A DNA stretch of 64,000 nucleotides from Victivallis lenta (GTDB taxonomy: Bacteria > Verrucomicrobiota > Lentisphaeria > Victivallales > Victivallaceae): positions 1 through 64,000 of the forward strand of contig NZ_VUNS01000004.1 in NCBI RefSeq assembly GCF_009695545.1. Reading direction: 5' to 3'. The translations under genes were made by a program, and so were the position numbers. How positions within the stretch are numbered: the first letter of the stretch is position 1; each line of letters begins with the position of its first letter. Of this stretch, positions 32,005-40,707 are shown one piece after another. Below the pieces are notes generated by a model that did no database searches, was not told the DNA's origin, and saw nothing but the letters and a program-made list of their open reading frames with translations.

Positions 32005-32867
32005 AGGGAATCGTTCTGGCCGGGGGCGCCGGCTCGCGCCTCCACCCGGTGACGCTCGGCGTCTCCAAACAGCTGCTGCCGGTTTACGACAAGCCGATGA
32101 TCTACTATCCGCTGTCGGTGCTGATGCTGGCGCAGATCCGCGACATCCTCATCATCACCACGCCGGAGGACCAGGCCGGATTCATCCGGCTGCTCGGAGA
32201 CGGTTCGCGGTTCGGCATCAATCTGACCTATGCGGTGCAGCCGTCTCCGGACGGTCTGGCCCAGGCCTTCCTGATCGGCAAGAAATTCATCGGGAAGGAT
32301 TCCGTGGCGCTTGTGCTCGGAGACAATATCTTCCACGGCGCCAACCTGCAGGACCTCCTGCTCAAGGCCGTGCGCAGGGAGTGCGGAGCAACCGTCTTCG
32401 GCTATTACGTCTCCGACCCGGAGCGGTTCGGCGTGGTTGAATTCGACGGCAACGGACAGGCCGTTTCGATCGAGGAGAAACCCGCGAAGCCGAAATCGAA
32501 CTACGCGGTGACCGGACTTTATTTTTACGACAACAACGTCATTTCGATTGCGGAGAGCATCCGGCCCTCCGCGCGCGGCGAACTCGAAATCACGAGCGTC
32601 AATTCAGCTTATCTCGAAGCGGGCACGCTCCATGTCGAGCGGCTCGGGCGCGGCTACGCCTGGCTCGACACCGGCACGCACGAAAGCCTGCTCGACGCCG
32701 GCAACTTTATCCGGACCATCGAATTGCGGCAGGGGCTTCAGGTCGCCTGCCTCGAGGAAATCGCGTGGGACAACCACTGGCTCAGCACGGACGAAGTACT
32801 CGAAAGCGCCCGTGATTTAATGAAAACGGATTACGGGCAGTATCTGGCCCGGATCATCAAAGGCTGA
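32001..32867 (+). CDS. rfbA: glucose-1-phosphate thymidylyltransferase
   Basis: 288 aa from ATG 32001, overlapping the rfbB stop. It makes dTDP-glucose from dTTP and glucose 1-phosphate, the first step of the pathway. The nucleotidyl-transfer motif [43 protein letters not shown] and the [11 protein letters not shown] segment are all RmlA. The length is normal. Four bases separate it from rfbC. Confidence 0.97.
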   Translation: MKGIVLAGGAGSRLHPVTLGVSKQLLPVYDKPMIYYPLSVLMLAQIRDILIITTPEDQAGFIRLLGDGSRFGINLTYAVQPSPDGLAQAFLIGKKFIGKDSVALVLGDNIFHGANLQDLLLKAVRRECGATVFGYYVSDPERFGVVEFDGNGQAVSIEEKPAKPKSNYAVTGLYFYDNNVISIAESIRPSARGELEITSVNSAYLEAGTLHVERLGRGYAWLDTGTHESLLDAGNFIRTIELRQGLQVACLEEIAWDNHWLSTDEVLESARDLMKTDYGQYLARIIKG

Positions 32868-32871
32868 CTCC

Positions 32872-33417
32872 ATGAACATCATCGAAACTCCAATCGAAGG
32901 CGTGAAAATCATCGAACCGAAGGTGTTCGGCGATGCGCGCGGATATTTCTTCGAATCCTGGAACAAAGCGGCATTCGCCGCAGCCGGAATCGAAGCCGAC
33001 TTTGTCCAGGACAATGAATCGTTCTCGACCTACGGCGTATTGCGCGGACTCCACTATCAGATGCCGCCCTACACGCAGGCGAAGCTTGTGCGGGTCATCG
33101 AGGGGACCGTGCTCGACATCGTCGTCGACATCCGCAAAGGGTCGCCAACCTTCGGCCGGAATGTCGCAGTCGAGCTTTCGGGCGAAAACAAGCGCCAGCT
33201 TTTCGCGCCGCGCGGCATGGCGCACGGATTCGCCGTGCTGTCGGCGACGGCGACCTTCGCATACAAGTGCGACAACATCTACGCGCCGACGCATGAACGT
33301 TCGATCCGGTTCGACGATCCGAAACTCGGCATCGACTGGCAGATTCCGCCGGAAAATTACCTGTTGTCGGAGAAGGACCGCAAAGGCGTCCCGTTCGACG
33401 AAGCCGAATATCTGTAA
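32872..33417 (+). CDS. rfbC: dTDP-4-dehydrorhamnose 3,5-epimerase
   Basis: 181 aa. It epimerises dTDP-4-keto-6-deoxyglucose at C3 and C5. Family marks: EPKVFGDARGYFFESW, the active-site QDNESFSTYGVLRGLHYQ with the catalytic histidine, and FAPRGMAHGFAVLS. Cupin fold, normal length. Third gene of the operon; its TAA is followed by the rfbD start region at once. Confidence 0.97.
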   Translation: MNIIETPIEGVKIIEPKVFGDARGYFFESWNKAAFAAAGIEADFVQDNESFSTYGVLRGLHYQMPPYTQAKLVRVIEGTVLDIVVDIRKGSPTFGRNVAVELSGENKRQLFAPRGMAHGFAVLSATATFAYKCDNIYAPTHERSIRFDDPKLGIDWQIPPENYLLSEKDRKGVPFDEAEYL

Positions 33418-33434
33418 TGGGGAAAACTGACACA

Positions 33435-34280
33435 ATGCGGATTCTGATCACAGGAGCAAACGGAATGCTCGGCCGGACCCTGCAGCGCAAGCTCGCCGGC
33501 TTCACCCTGATTCCGACCGACCTGCCGGAAGGCGACATCACCGACGAAACGAAATTCGACGCTCTGATGGCGAAGGAGAAGCCTGACGCGGTCATTCACT
33601 GCGCGGCCATGACCGCCGTCGACAACTGCGAGAGCAATCAGGATCTCGCCTTCAAGCTCAATGCGCTCGGCTCCGCCAACGTGGCGGCGGCCTGCAGCCG
33701 GTATCATGCCCGGCTGATCGCAATTTCGACCGACTACGTGTTCGACGGGGCAAGCCCGCGGCCGTACCATGAATTCGACCTCCCGACCGGGGGAGCGACC
33801 GTTTACGGGCAAAGCAAATTCGCCGGGGAAGAGCTGATCCGGCACTGCTGCCCGAACCATGTGATCTGCCGGATCAGCTGGCTCTACGGTCCCGGCGGCC
33901 CGAGCTTCGTGCATGCGATGCTGAAGCTGGCCGACGGCAGCCGCCCGGAACTGAAGGTTGTCGATGACCAGCGCGGCAACCCGACCAGCACGCTCGCCGT
34001 GGCCGACGCGCTGCGCGGAATTCTCGAACGGCCGCTGCTGGCCGGAACCTTTCACCTGACCTGCGAAGGAGAGGCGAGCTGGTATGATTTCGCCCGCGAA
34101 ATCTTCCGGCAGCGCGGAATCGAGCAGAAAGTAACTCCATGCACGACCGCGGAGTTTCCGCGCCCGGCCCCGAGGCCGGCGAATTCGCGGCTGGAAAAAC
34201 GGATGCTGCGATTGTGCGGGCTGCCTCCGATGCCGGAATGGCGTGAAGCGCTGGCGGAGTTCCTGAAATCCGGTCTTTGA
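33435..34280 (+). CDS. rfbD: dTDP-4-dehydrorhamnose reductase
   Basis: 281 aa from ATG 33435, chosen because GGGGAAAA lies about nine bases upstream and the family starts MRILITGANGMLG. An alternative ATG at 33417 overlaps the rfbC stop and would add six residues. It makes dTDP-L-rhamnose with NAD(P)H. Visible: the glycine-rich start, CAAMTAVDNCESN, STDYVFDGA and YGQSKFAGEE (the catalytic YxxxK). It ends the pathway. L-rhamnose of the cell surface is the likely use, consistent with neighbouring envelope genes. Confidence 0.95.
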   Translation: MRILITGANGMLGRTLQRKLAGFTLIPTDLPEGDITDETKFDALMAKEKPDAVIHCAAMTAVDNCESNQDLAFKLNALGSANVAAACSRYHARLIAISTDYVFDGASPRPYHEFDLPTGGATVYGQSKFAGEELIRHCCPNHVICRISWLYGPGGPSFVHAMLKLADGSRPELKVVDDQRGNPTSTLAVADALRGILERPLLAGTFHLTCEGEASWYDFAREIFRQRGIEQKVTPCTTAEFPRPAPRPANSRLEKRMLRLCGLPPMPEWREALAEFLKSGL

Positions 34281-34320
34281 AAATTCCCCTGACAACCGAT
34301 CCCATGCCAAAGGAGGAAAA

Positions 34321-36150
34321 ATGACATTGAAATCATATGTCCTGATGTGCGCATTGGCGTTCTCCGCCGTTCTCTCGGCCAATCCGCTCGCCCTGCCGGA
34401 ATACACACGCGAAGTCAAGCTGACTTTCGCAACGCCGGAGGCGGCAAAAGAGGCAAAACTCACTCTTCTCCCGCTCCCGGCAGGAAAGCATTTCGCGTTT
34501 TCGACCCGCTGGGACGACAGCAATCCGAAACATGCGAGAATGGCCGAGCTGCTTGCGAAGCACGGTTTCAAGGGGACCTTCTTCCTCGTCGCCCGGGATG
34601 ACAAATTCTATGACGAGACCCTGCCGCTGCTGACCCGGAAGGGGCACTCGGTCGGCAACCATACCCTGAACCATCCGAATCTGGCCACGCTGATTCCGAA
34701 CGAAGTTTCGCGCCAGATCCTGCAGAACCGGGCCGAATACGAAGCCCGGACCAACCAGCCGGTCAACGCCTTCGTCCTGCCGTACTGCGCCTATAAAAAC
34801 GGCAGCGACAGCCTGAGCCCGCTGCGGATCGGTGAAGCGCTGTACCGCTCCGGCGAACTCGGCTCCCCCGAATATTTCCCGAATCTTGAGGAGGAATACG
34901 GGCTCCCGGCCGGCAGCTGGTCGGTCAGCAGCCTGTTCTCGATCGACGACCGTCACCCCTCGGCGGAAAGGTTCGACAGCGAGATCGAAAAACGGCTCAA
35001 GAGCATGAAGCCCGGCGATTATTTCCACGCGACGCTCGGACTGCACACCTGGCAGGACGACAAAGGGTTTGAAACACTCGACGGGATTTTTGCGAAATAT
35101 GCGAACCGTCCCGACTGGTGGTACTGCAATGAAAACGAATACAACGCCTACCGTTACGCGGCGCAGCATACGCGAATTGAGAAGCGTGTGGAAGGCAACC
35201 GCGCAATCTTCCTTCTGGCCGGGCCGACTCCGGCCGCGCTCGGTTCCGATACGCCGCTCTGGGCGGCGGTGACGCCGGCCACGGCGGACGGGAAAACCCG
35301 GGTCAGACTGCCGCACACGCTCGCCATGCCGGAGAAGATCGACCTGGTCGTCACCAACGGCAGCGACCTGGTCAAGCCGAAAAAATTCCCGGCCGTCGCG
35401 GTCTCGCTGCAGATGAATCTCGAAGAAGAGAGAGTCACGCTGACGCTGGCCAACCAGGGCAAGCTCCCGCTCACGAACGTCACGGTCGCTTTCCGGCTGC
35501 CGCTGCTGATCACGACCGACGAACGGGTTCCGCGAAAAAGCGCCGAGCTGATCGCCCCGGGCTCGACCGTCACCTACTCGGTCAATTTCACGGAACAGCG
35601 GAAAACCGCGCTGTACCAGTGCGGCAGGCTGTTCGCCGCGGCGGAAGTGGACTTCGAACTCGATGAAAAACCGCAGCGGCTCTGGGTCGCCACGACCGAC
35701 GAGCTGCCGCAGTTCGCCGAAGCGGTTCCGCGCGACACGGCGCTTGCCCTCGGCCCCCTTCCCCCGGAATCCTTCACGCCGGAGCTGCTCGCCGCGGCCT
35801 CGAATCCGCAGGAATCGCTCTCCAACTGGGAACCGCTCAAAGCCGGCGAATGGAATCTGCCGTACCTCGTGCAGATCCCGAAGAAGGAGAAGGAGCAGGT
35901 CGCCGTCGCCCTCACCTTCCGGGCGGAGGCCGCGATCGACGGCTGGAAACTCCACGTCGGCTCCCGGGATGTTCTGGGTGTCTATTTGAACGGCAGCAGG
36001 ATTGAAGTCAAATCGCTGCCGGAACGGATCAAGGCCCTGAAAGGGCTGAACCGTCTCGTCGTGCTCTACAAGGCGAACGGCGGGCCGCACATGATTTCGG
36101 TCTCCAAGGGCAGCAATCCGAATCTCCCGGTCGAATTCGTGCAGCAATAA
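34321..36150 (+). CDS. secreted polysaccharide deacetylase-like protein (CE4 N-terminal domain)
   Basis: 609 aa. A signal peptide (MTLKSYVLMCALAFSAVLSA) is followed by a NodB-like domain: FSTRWDDSNPKHARM (DD at 65-66), FKGTFFLV, and VGNHTLNHPNL with H114-x3-H118, the Asp and metal-binding histidines of CE4 deacetylases. From ~residue 300 on there is a large region of beta-rich repeats with no family I recognise (VAVSLQMNLEEERVTLTLANQG). AAAGGAGGAAAA precedes the ATG. It lies 40 bases after rfbD, so it may be in the same transcript. Substrate unknown; a host or plant polysaccharide or the cell's own glycan is possible. Confidence 0.75.
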   Translation: MTLKSYVLMCALAFSAVLSANPLALPEYTREVKLTFATPEAAKEAKLTLLPLPAGKHFAFSTRWDDSNPKHARMAELLAKHGFKGTFFLVARDDKFYDETLPLLTRKGHSVGNHTLNHPNLATLIPNEVSRQILQNRAEYEARTNQPVNAFVLPYCAYKNGSDSLSPLRIGEALYRSGELGSPEYFPNLEEEYGLPAGSWSVSSLFSIDDRHPSAERFDSEIEKRLKSMKPGDYFHATLGLHTWQDDKGFETLDGIFAKYANRPDWWYCNENEYNAYRYAAQHTRIEKRVEGNRAIFLLAGPTPAALGSDTPLWAAVTPATADGKTRVRLPHTLAMPEKIDLVVTNGSDLVKPKKFPAVAVSLQMNLEEERVTLTLANQGKLPLTNVTVAFRLPLLITTDERVPRKSAELIAPGSTVTYSVNFTEQRKTALYQCGRLFAAAEVDFELDEKPQRLWVATTDELPQFAEAVPRDTALALGPLPPESFTPELLAAASNPQESLSNWEPLKAGEWNLPYLVQIPKKEKEQVAVALTFRAEAAIDGWKLHVGSRDVLGVYLNGSRIEVKSLPERIKALKGLNRLVVLYKANGGPHMISVSKGSNPNLPVEFVQQ

Positions 36151-36178
36151 GGACGGATACGCTTTTTTCATCCTCCGC

Positions 36179-36207
36179 TTGCAAACCCTCCTCTGCCGGC
36201 TTATATT
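36179..36207 (+). promoter_or_regulatory. sigma70-type promoter
   Basis: TTGCAA at 36179-36184, 17-base spacer, TATATT at 36202-36207. It would drive the small frame at 36225 and the zinc-ribbon gene at 36384. Confidence 0.6.
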
Positions 36208-36224
36208 GAAACGGCCGGAGGGGG

Positions 36225-36374
36225 GTGGCATGTGTGGTTCGAAATGCGGAAGAAAACCTGAAGGCGGGCGGAAATTCCGGTAACGCTGTTCTGCTGCCGG
36301 CCCTTCAACACTGCGGCGAGCATATTCGCGGCATCGGCCAGCTGTTCATTCTGATCATCCTCAATTCCAAGTAA
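36225..36374 (+). CDS. possible 49-aa small membrane protein
   Basis: A GTG at 36225 just after GGAGGGG opens a 49-codon frame ending at TAA 36372-36374, nine bases before the next gene's ATG. The N-terminal half is mixed (MACVVRNAEENLKAGGNSGN); the C-terminal third is hydrophobic (IRGIGQLFILIILNSK) and could be a short membrane helix. The promoter at 36179 and the tight spacing to the zinc-ribbon gene support a real gene; the codon pattern is not strong. No family is known to me. Confidence 0.35.
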   Translation: MACVVRNAEENLKAGGNSGNAVLLPALQHCGEHIRGIGQLFILIILNSK

Positions 36375-36383
36375 GGAGCGGAA

Positions 36384-36758
36384 ATGTTTTGTTCGAAATG
36401 CGGAACCAGACTCGAAGAGGCGGCCCGGTCCTGCCCGCTCTGCGGAGAACCCTGCCGGCGGCAGTCAACGCCGCCGGTCTCCTTCGACAGCGGCCTCGTG
36501 TGGGCGATCCTCACCACGGTCTGCTGCTGTCAGCCCTTCGGCATCGCGGCAATCGTCCTGGCCTGCCAGGCCTCCAGCTACGCGGCGGCCGGCAACTTCG
36601 ACGCGGCGGAGAAAGCGGCGAAAAGCTCAAAGCGTTTTTCCCTGATCGCGTGTCTGGTCTTCGCCGGACTGATCATGCTGGTCATCCTGTCCCAGCTTCT
36701 CATGTTCTTCGTTCCGTTCCTGCTCCTGCTGTTTGCCGGAGCCGCGTCGAACCCATAG
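36384..36758 (+). CDS. zinc-ribbon CD225/dispanin-like membrane protein
   Basis: 124 aa. The first 30 residues form a zinc ribbon (CSKC and CPLC). Two membrane helices follow with the bacterial CD225/dispanin look: VWAILTTVCCCQPFGIAAIVLACQASSYAAAGNFDAAEKAAKSSKRFSLIACLVF. The last ~30 residues are hydrophobic. ATG 36384 follows AAGGAGCGG. Function of bacterial members is unknown. It follows the small 49-aa frame and may be co-transcribed with it. Confidence 0.8.
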   Translation: MFCSKCGTRLEEAARSCPLCGEPCRRQSTPPVSFDSGLVWAILTTVCCCQPFGIAAIVLACQASSYAAAGNFDAAEKAAKSSKRFSLIACLVFAGLIMLVILSQLLMFFVPFLLLLFAGAASNP

Positions 36759-36803
36759 AAAGCCGGAAGGAGAAAAGCGCGGCAATTGAACGACCGCCGC
36801 CTT

Positions 36804-37748
36804 TTACGCATCCGTCAGCGGCTGCGGGCTTCCTCCCTTCTTCGGATGCCCCGCCGCATAAAGCGTAAAAACGACCAGCCCCGCCGTCATGCCCGCCGCA
36901 ATCGCAATCATCGCAATCCGGCTGGCCTCCCGGCAGCCCGTCACGTTCAGCAGCGTGCTCACGAACATCGTCCCGGCCACAATCGAAAAACTCTTGTGGA
37001 TGTACTGCGCATATCCGGTATCAAACGCGATCCGGTGCATCCGCACCCCGAGCGGAAACCCGACGAAACCGCCAGCCGCCACCAGCATTGCTCCCCAAAG
37101 CACCTGCCATGCCACCGCATCGGCGTGGAACAGATAAGTCAATCCGCCTGAAAGAGTGGTCAGCGTCACCATGAGTCGCACAATCCGGCTCGTGTAATGT
37201 TCCGGAACCCGGAACACCGAAGTCAGAAGCGGACGCATCAGGATTCCGCCGCCGAGTCCGAGCATCGACGACAAAACCCCCGTCGCCACCCCGGTTCCGA
37301 ACACGCCGAACCGTTTCTTCGGCGGAAACGCCCCGAATTCATCGGCGTAGACCCGGGTGGTGGAACAGGCGGTCTGCACACCGATCAACAGGATGAAACC
37401 GGCCAGCATCCATTGCAGCACATCCGGGCTGCCGAAAAAGCGGAACAATTCCTCATTCAGCAGCTTGCCGAAAAACGAAGCGCCGATCGCGCCGGCCGCC
37501 AGCGGAATCACCACAAGCCGCCCCGGCTGATCCTTCTTCCAGCCGATCTCCGGAAACTGCCGAACCACGGTCGGGATTGTGGCCGGAACCATCTGAAGCA
37601 GGCTGATGCCGACCGCATCGAACGGTTCAAACCCGAGGATCAGCATGGCCGGAACCACAATCCAGCCGCAGCCGACTCCCCAGAAGCCGCCCGACATCAT
37701 GCCGACCAGCCCGATCAGCGGGCCGGCGATCCACAGCAGCTGGTTCAT
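36804..37748 (-). CDS. TauE/SafE-family sulfite/anion exporter
   Basis: 314 aa, about eight membrane helices in two halves. Each half has the family's glycine-rich start: GPLIGLVGMMSGGFWGVGCGWIVVPAML near residue 10 and GVATGVLSSMLGLGGGILMRPLLTS near residue 155. These proteins move sulfite, organosulfonates or related anions. ATG 37748 overlaps the stop of the esterase gene (ATGA), so they form an operon transcribed from 38527. The substrate is not predictable. Confidence 0.88.
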   Translation of the reverse strand: MNQLLWIAGPLIGLVGMMSGGFWGVGCGWIVVPAMLILGFEPFDAVGISLLQMVPATIPTVVRQFPEIGWKKDQPGRLVVIPLAAGAIGASFFGKLLNEELFRFFGSPDVLQWMLAGFILLIGVQTACSTTRVYADEFGAFPPKKRFGVFGTGVATGVLSSMLGLGGGILMRPLLTSVFRVPEHYTSRIVRLMVTLTTLSGGLTYLFHADAVAWQVLWGAMLVAAGGFVGFPLGVRMHRIAFDTGYAQYIHKSFSIVAGTMFVSTLLNVTGCREASRIAMIAIAAGMTAGLVVFTLYAAGHPKKGGSPQPLTDA

Positions 37749-38527
37749 CGGCGCGCCTCCGACGCTTCGGCGATGAAATCAGTCAGGAACGGTTCGCAGC
37801 GGTCGAACGCGCCGCCGTGGTCGGCTCCGGCGATGTGGAAACAGCGAACCAGCGGATGCCCGAGCGCCGCGAGGCTCGCCGCCATCAGCGCGTTCTCCTC
37901 CGGCCTCCCCGGCATGTCGAGCCCGGATTCGCCGGTCACCAGCAGGATCGGCGGCAACTCCGGCGACAGATGGCCGAGCGGCGCATAGCGGTCGATCACC
38001 GGCTCAAACTGGCTCTGCGGATAGTGCAGGTCGATTTTAAGCTGAAAATGAGTGGTCATCTGTCCGCTGACCAGCAGCAGCCCGGCCAGTTTGCGCGAAT
38101 CGATGCCGTATGCGGCCAGGTACGACCGGTCCATTCCGGTCATGGCGGCGAGCCACGCCCCCGCCGACATGCCGCCGACGAACACCCGCTCCGGATCGAT
38201 GCCGCGCGCTTCGGCGCGTTTCAGCGTCCAGGCCGTCGCCGCGACCGCATCGGCCAATGCCGCCGGAGCCGGAAACTCGGGGCTCAGCCGGTATCGCGCC
38301 TCAATTACCGCCATCCGGCCGTCGAAAAGCGCATCCGGCACTTCCCGGCCGCCGCCGGTCAGCCCCCCGCCGTGGAACCAGACCACCGCCGGAAACGCCG
38401 TCCCCCGCTTCGGAATCCGGAGATACAGCTGCTGATCCGTTCGTCCGCGCCCGCCGAAGTCCGCCGTTTCAACCGGATGGTAGGCATCCTCATTCGGAAT
38501 CCCGAGATCGTCCCATTCGCTTCTCAT
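37745..38527 (-). CDS. alpha/beta hydrolase (carboxylesterase-like)
   Basis: 260 aa from ATG 38527, which has GGAGGG seven bases upstream; a TTG nine codons earlier lacks one. Esterase marks: oxyanion-hole HGGG (WFHGGGLTGGG), RYRLSPEFPAPAAL, the nucleophile elbow GMSAGAW, LLVTGESGLDMP with the acid, and AGADHGGAF with the catalytic histidine. This is the hormone-sensitive-lipase/BD-FAE type often acting on acetylated or feruloylated sugars; the true substrate is unknown. Upstream lies a 15-bp palindrome at 38575-38589 inside the probable promoter. It shares an operon with the TauE/SafE exporter. Confidence 0.88.
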   Translation of the reverse strand: MRSEWDDLGIPNEDAYHPVETADFGGRGRTDQQLYLRIPKRGTAFPAVVWFHGGGLTGGGREVPDALFDGRMAVIEARYRLSPEFPAPAALADAVAATAWTLKRAEARGIDPERVFVGGMSAGAWLAAMTGMDRSYLAAYGIDSRKLAGLLLVSGQMTTHFQLKIDLHYPQSQFEPVIDRYAPLGHLSPELPPILLVTGESGLDMPGRPEENALMAASLAALGHPLVRCFHIAGADHGGAFDRCEPFLTDFIAEASEARR

Positions 38528-38574
38528 GGCTGTTTTCCCTCCATCGGGTTGCAAGATTCAAAAAAGCATATTAT

Positions 38575-38589
38575 TGTATACAGTATACA
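38575..38589. promoter_or_regulatory. TGTATAC-A-GTATACA palindrome, probable operator
   Basis: Perfect 7-bp arms around one base, 48 bases upstream of the esterase ATG and overlapping TATACT/TACAAT -10-like sequence on the minus strand. Sites of this form are typical of GntR-type (FCD) regulators; a gene for one lies at 39983-40627. Confidence 0.6.
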
Positions 38590-38839
38590 TTATTTGAGAA
38601 AACGCAAATGAAAAACAGGATTTTCCGCAGAATTCGGTTCGGAAAACCCGGACAAACCGGCTTTTTCAGGTTTCCTCCGCCGATGCGATTGACATTCCGG
38701 CGGAAAGCGGGTATTGTAACAATGCGGCCGGACACGGCCGCTGCATGAGGAGGAAAACGAACCTGAAACCTTGAGGCCTACAGCCGAGAGGGCAACTTTT
38801 CGGGGAATCCAGGAGATGGTATGTTAATGCCATCGAAAC

Positions 38840-38916
38840 ATTAACAATGCCTTTCTCGGAGGTGTGAGTACGGCGGAGCCGCACGGAACACCGTAGAGCG
38901 GGGCCCCCGAAAAGTA
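38840..38916 (+). repeat. 77-bp direct repeat, copy 1
   Basis: Identical over 77 bases to 39009-39085. It ends in CCCCGAAAAGTA, which is the complement of the ACTTTTCGGGG block at 38795-38805, so an 11-bp inverted repeat closes a ~120-base module. Confidence 0.9.
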
Positions 38917-39008
38917 TCATCCGTCGCGCAAGCGCTGTGGATGACAAGCCCGACTTGTCCTCCGCAGCCTCGGCGAAGGAGGAAGGGGGGCAACTTTTTG
39001 GGAAAAAT

Positions 39009-39085
39009 ATTAACAATGCCTTTCTCGGAGGTGTGAGTACGGCGGAGCCGCACGGAACACCGTAGAGCGGGGCCCCCGAAAAGTA
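39009..39085 (+). repeat. 77-bp direct repeat, copy 2
   Basis: Identical to copy 1 and 169 bases away. It is followed by the third CAACTTTTTGGGG block at 39142-39154, directly before the ribosome binding site of the nitroreductase gene. Confidence 0.9.
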
Positions 39086-39171
39086 CCCGAAGCTTTTGGG
39101 CATTCGGCCCAAAAGACCCGAGGCCCGTGGCCGAAGGGGGGCAACTTTTTGGGGAACTTAGGAGAACAATT

Positions 39172-39981
39172 ATGAGCCAGAATTTCATCGAGGTCGATTC
39201 CGGGAAATGCGTCAGGTGCGGGTTCTGCATCATCGACTGCCCGACCTGCGTGCTTGAGATGGGCGACAACGGCCCGCAGGTCCGCGAAGACCAGTGCATC
39301 GAGTGCGGTCACTGCGTGGCGGTCTGCCCGACCGAGGCGCTCGACAACACCCGGACCCCGCGCGCCGAACAAAAGCCGTTCGACCCGGCCGAACTGCCGA
39401 CGCCGGAGCAGGCCGCCTGTTTCCTGCGCACGCGCCGCTCCATCCGCGGCTTCCTGGATAAACCCGTGCCGCGTGAAACGATCGACAAGCTGCTGGATAT
39501 CGCCCGCATCGCTCCGACGGGAGGCAACACGCAGGGCGTCCGCTTCCACATCATCCACAACAAGGAGAGGCTCCGGGAAATCACCGCCGCCGCCATGGCC
39601 TGGGCCGAACAGCGGCTGGATCTCGCCCCGCACCTCGCATCGATGGTCGCCTACCACCGCGCCACCGGCAAGGACAACGTGCTGCGCAACGCGCCGTACC
39701 TGATCCTGACGCTGATGGACGAAGCCACCAAGCCGATGTTCCGCCAGAACGGCCGCTTCATGCTGACCTATGCCGAACTCTACGCGCCGATGCTCGGGCT
39801 CGGCAGCTGCTGGGCCGGCTGGGCGGAAGCCGCCGCGATCTCCGGCGATCCGCAGACGCTCGGGCTTCTCGCGCTACCGAAGGGGAAGGTCGTCACCGGG
39901 GCGATCGTGGTCGGCATTCCGCGTTACCGCCACAAGCGCATCCCGACCCGGCATCCGCTCGAAGTGACCTGGGTGGAGTGA
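39172..39981 (+). CDS. ferredoxin-nitroreductase fusion protein
   Basis: 269 aa from ATG 39172 (AGGAGAACAATT upstream). Residues 1-60 are a 2[4Fe-4S] ferredoxin: CVRCGFCIIDCPTC and CIECGHCVAVCP. Residues ~85-265 are a nitroreductase-fold FMN domain starting RTRRSIRGFLDKPVPRE with IAPTGGNTQGVRFH and GSCWAGWAEAA. Such fusions reduce quinones, nitro compounds or other small molecules with ferredoxin electrons in anaerobes. The GntR gene starts two bases after the stop, so the two are co-transcribed. The 5' untranslated region is built from the repeat module upstream. Confidence 0.9.
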   Translation: MSQNFIEVDSGKCVRCGFCIIDCPTCVLEMGDNGPQVREDQCIECGHCVAVCPTEALDNTRTPRAEQKPFDPAELPTPEQAACFLRTRRSIRGFLDKPVPRETIDKLLDIARIAPTGGNTQGVRFHIIHNKERLREITAAAMAWAEQRLDLAPHLASMVAYHRATGKDNVLRNAPYLILTLMDEATKPMFRQNGRFMLTYAELYAPMLGLGSCWAGWAEAAAISGDPQTLGLLALPKGKVVTGAIVVGIPRYRHKRIPTRHPLEVTWVE

Positions 39982-39982
39982 A

Positions 39983-40627
39983 ATGGCGCTGGAGAAAACC
40001 AATCTCAGCGAACAGGCCTACCGGCTGCTGACCGAACGAATCCTGAACGGGAAATATCCGGCCGGCACGCGGCTGACCGAAGAGGCGCTCGCCGCCGAAT
40101 TCGGCATCAGCCGCACGCCGTTGCGTGAAGCGCTGCGGCGGCTGACCACGGAGGGGCTGCTTGAAGCGCTGCCGAAACGCGGGCTGCGCGTCACCAGTCC
40201 CACCGAAGCGGAGATCGCGGAACTCTTCGAATGCCGCAGCATGATCGAGCCGCCGGCGCTCGCCGCGACGCTGCCCCGGATTCCGCAAGACGAGATCCGC
40301 TCCCTGCTCGACCGGCTCGAAAGCGCCGCGCCGGAGGAGTCCCTCGCCGTCGATGAAGCAATGCACCGGCTTGTAGCGGAGTACTGCGGCAACCGTTTCC
40401 TGCGCGAAATCATCCTGAACCTGATCCGGCGGAGCGCCCCGTTCCGCACGATGCGGACCTACTCGACGCCGGAAGAGCCGAAGGCCGAACGCACGGCACT
40501 CCTCGCCGCCATGCTTGAAGGGGACGAAGAGAAAAGCGCCCGGCTGCTGGCGGAACATTTTCACTTCCGCAGCTTCCGGGCGGACGGCGCCGGTATCGCG
40601 CCGCCGGCACAGCCGCCCGGGAGCTGA
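39983..40627 (+). CDS. GntR-family regulator (FCD type)
   Basis: 214 aa. An N-terminal winged helix (LSEQAYRLLTERILNGKYPAGTRLTEEALAAEFGISRTPLREALRRL) is followed by a helical FCD ligand-binding domain with FECRSMIEPPALAA and MHRLVAEYCGN. FCD regulators usually sense organic acids and bind TNTATACANTA-like palindromes; such a site, TGTATACAGTATACA, lies at 38575-38589 before the esterase operon. It is co-transcribed with the nitroreductase gene (one-base gap). Confidence 0.9.
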   Translation: MALEKTNLSEQAYRLLTERILNGKYPAGTRLTEEALAAEFGISRTPLREALRRLTTEGLLEALPKRGLRVTSPTEAEIAELFECRSMIEPPALAATLPRIPQDEIRSLLDRLESAAPEESLAVDEAMHRLVAEYCGNRFLREIILNLIRRSAPFRTMRTYSTPEEPKAERTALLAAMLEGDEEKSARLLAEHFHFRSFRADGAGIAPPAQPPGS

Positions 40628-40707
40628 CCTGTTCAGGAGAGGCGAACGCCCGCTCTTTCCGGCGTTATCCCCCCTCCGGATTCAGCCGTATCAGCGTGAA
40701 CGTCGCA

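Larger units (their letters stand above)
38528..39171. other. repeat-rich intergenic region
   Basis: 644 bases. It holds the esterase promoter/operator region (38575-38589), two identical 77-bp direct repeats (38840-38916 and 39009-39085), and three copies of a GGCAACTTTT-[TC]GGG block (about 38792, 38989 and 39140), each after a CCGA(A)GG-type segment. Minus-strand frames running through the repeats carry repeated peptide text and look like by-products of the repeats, not genes. Confidence 0.7.

Noticed and set aside
38666-39657. Minus-strand frames with repeated peptide text through the 77-bp repeats
   Set aside because: The text is repeated because the DNA is repeated; it has no start signal and overlaps the nitroreductase gene on the other strand.
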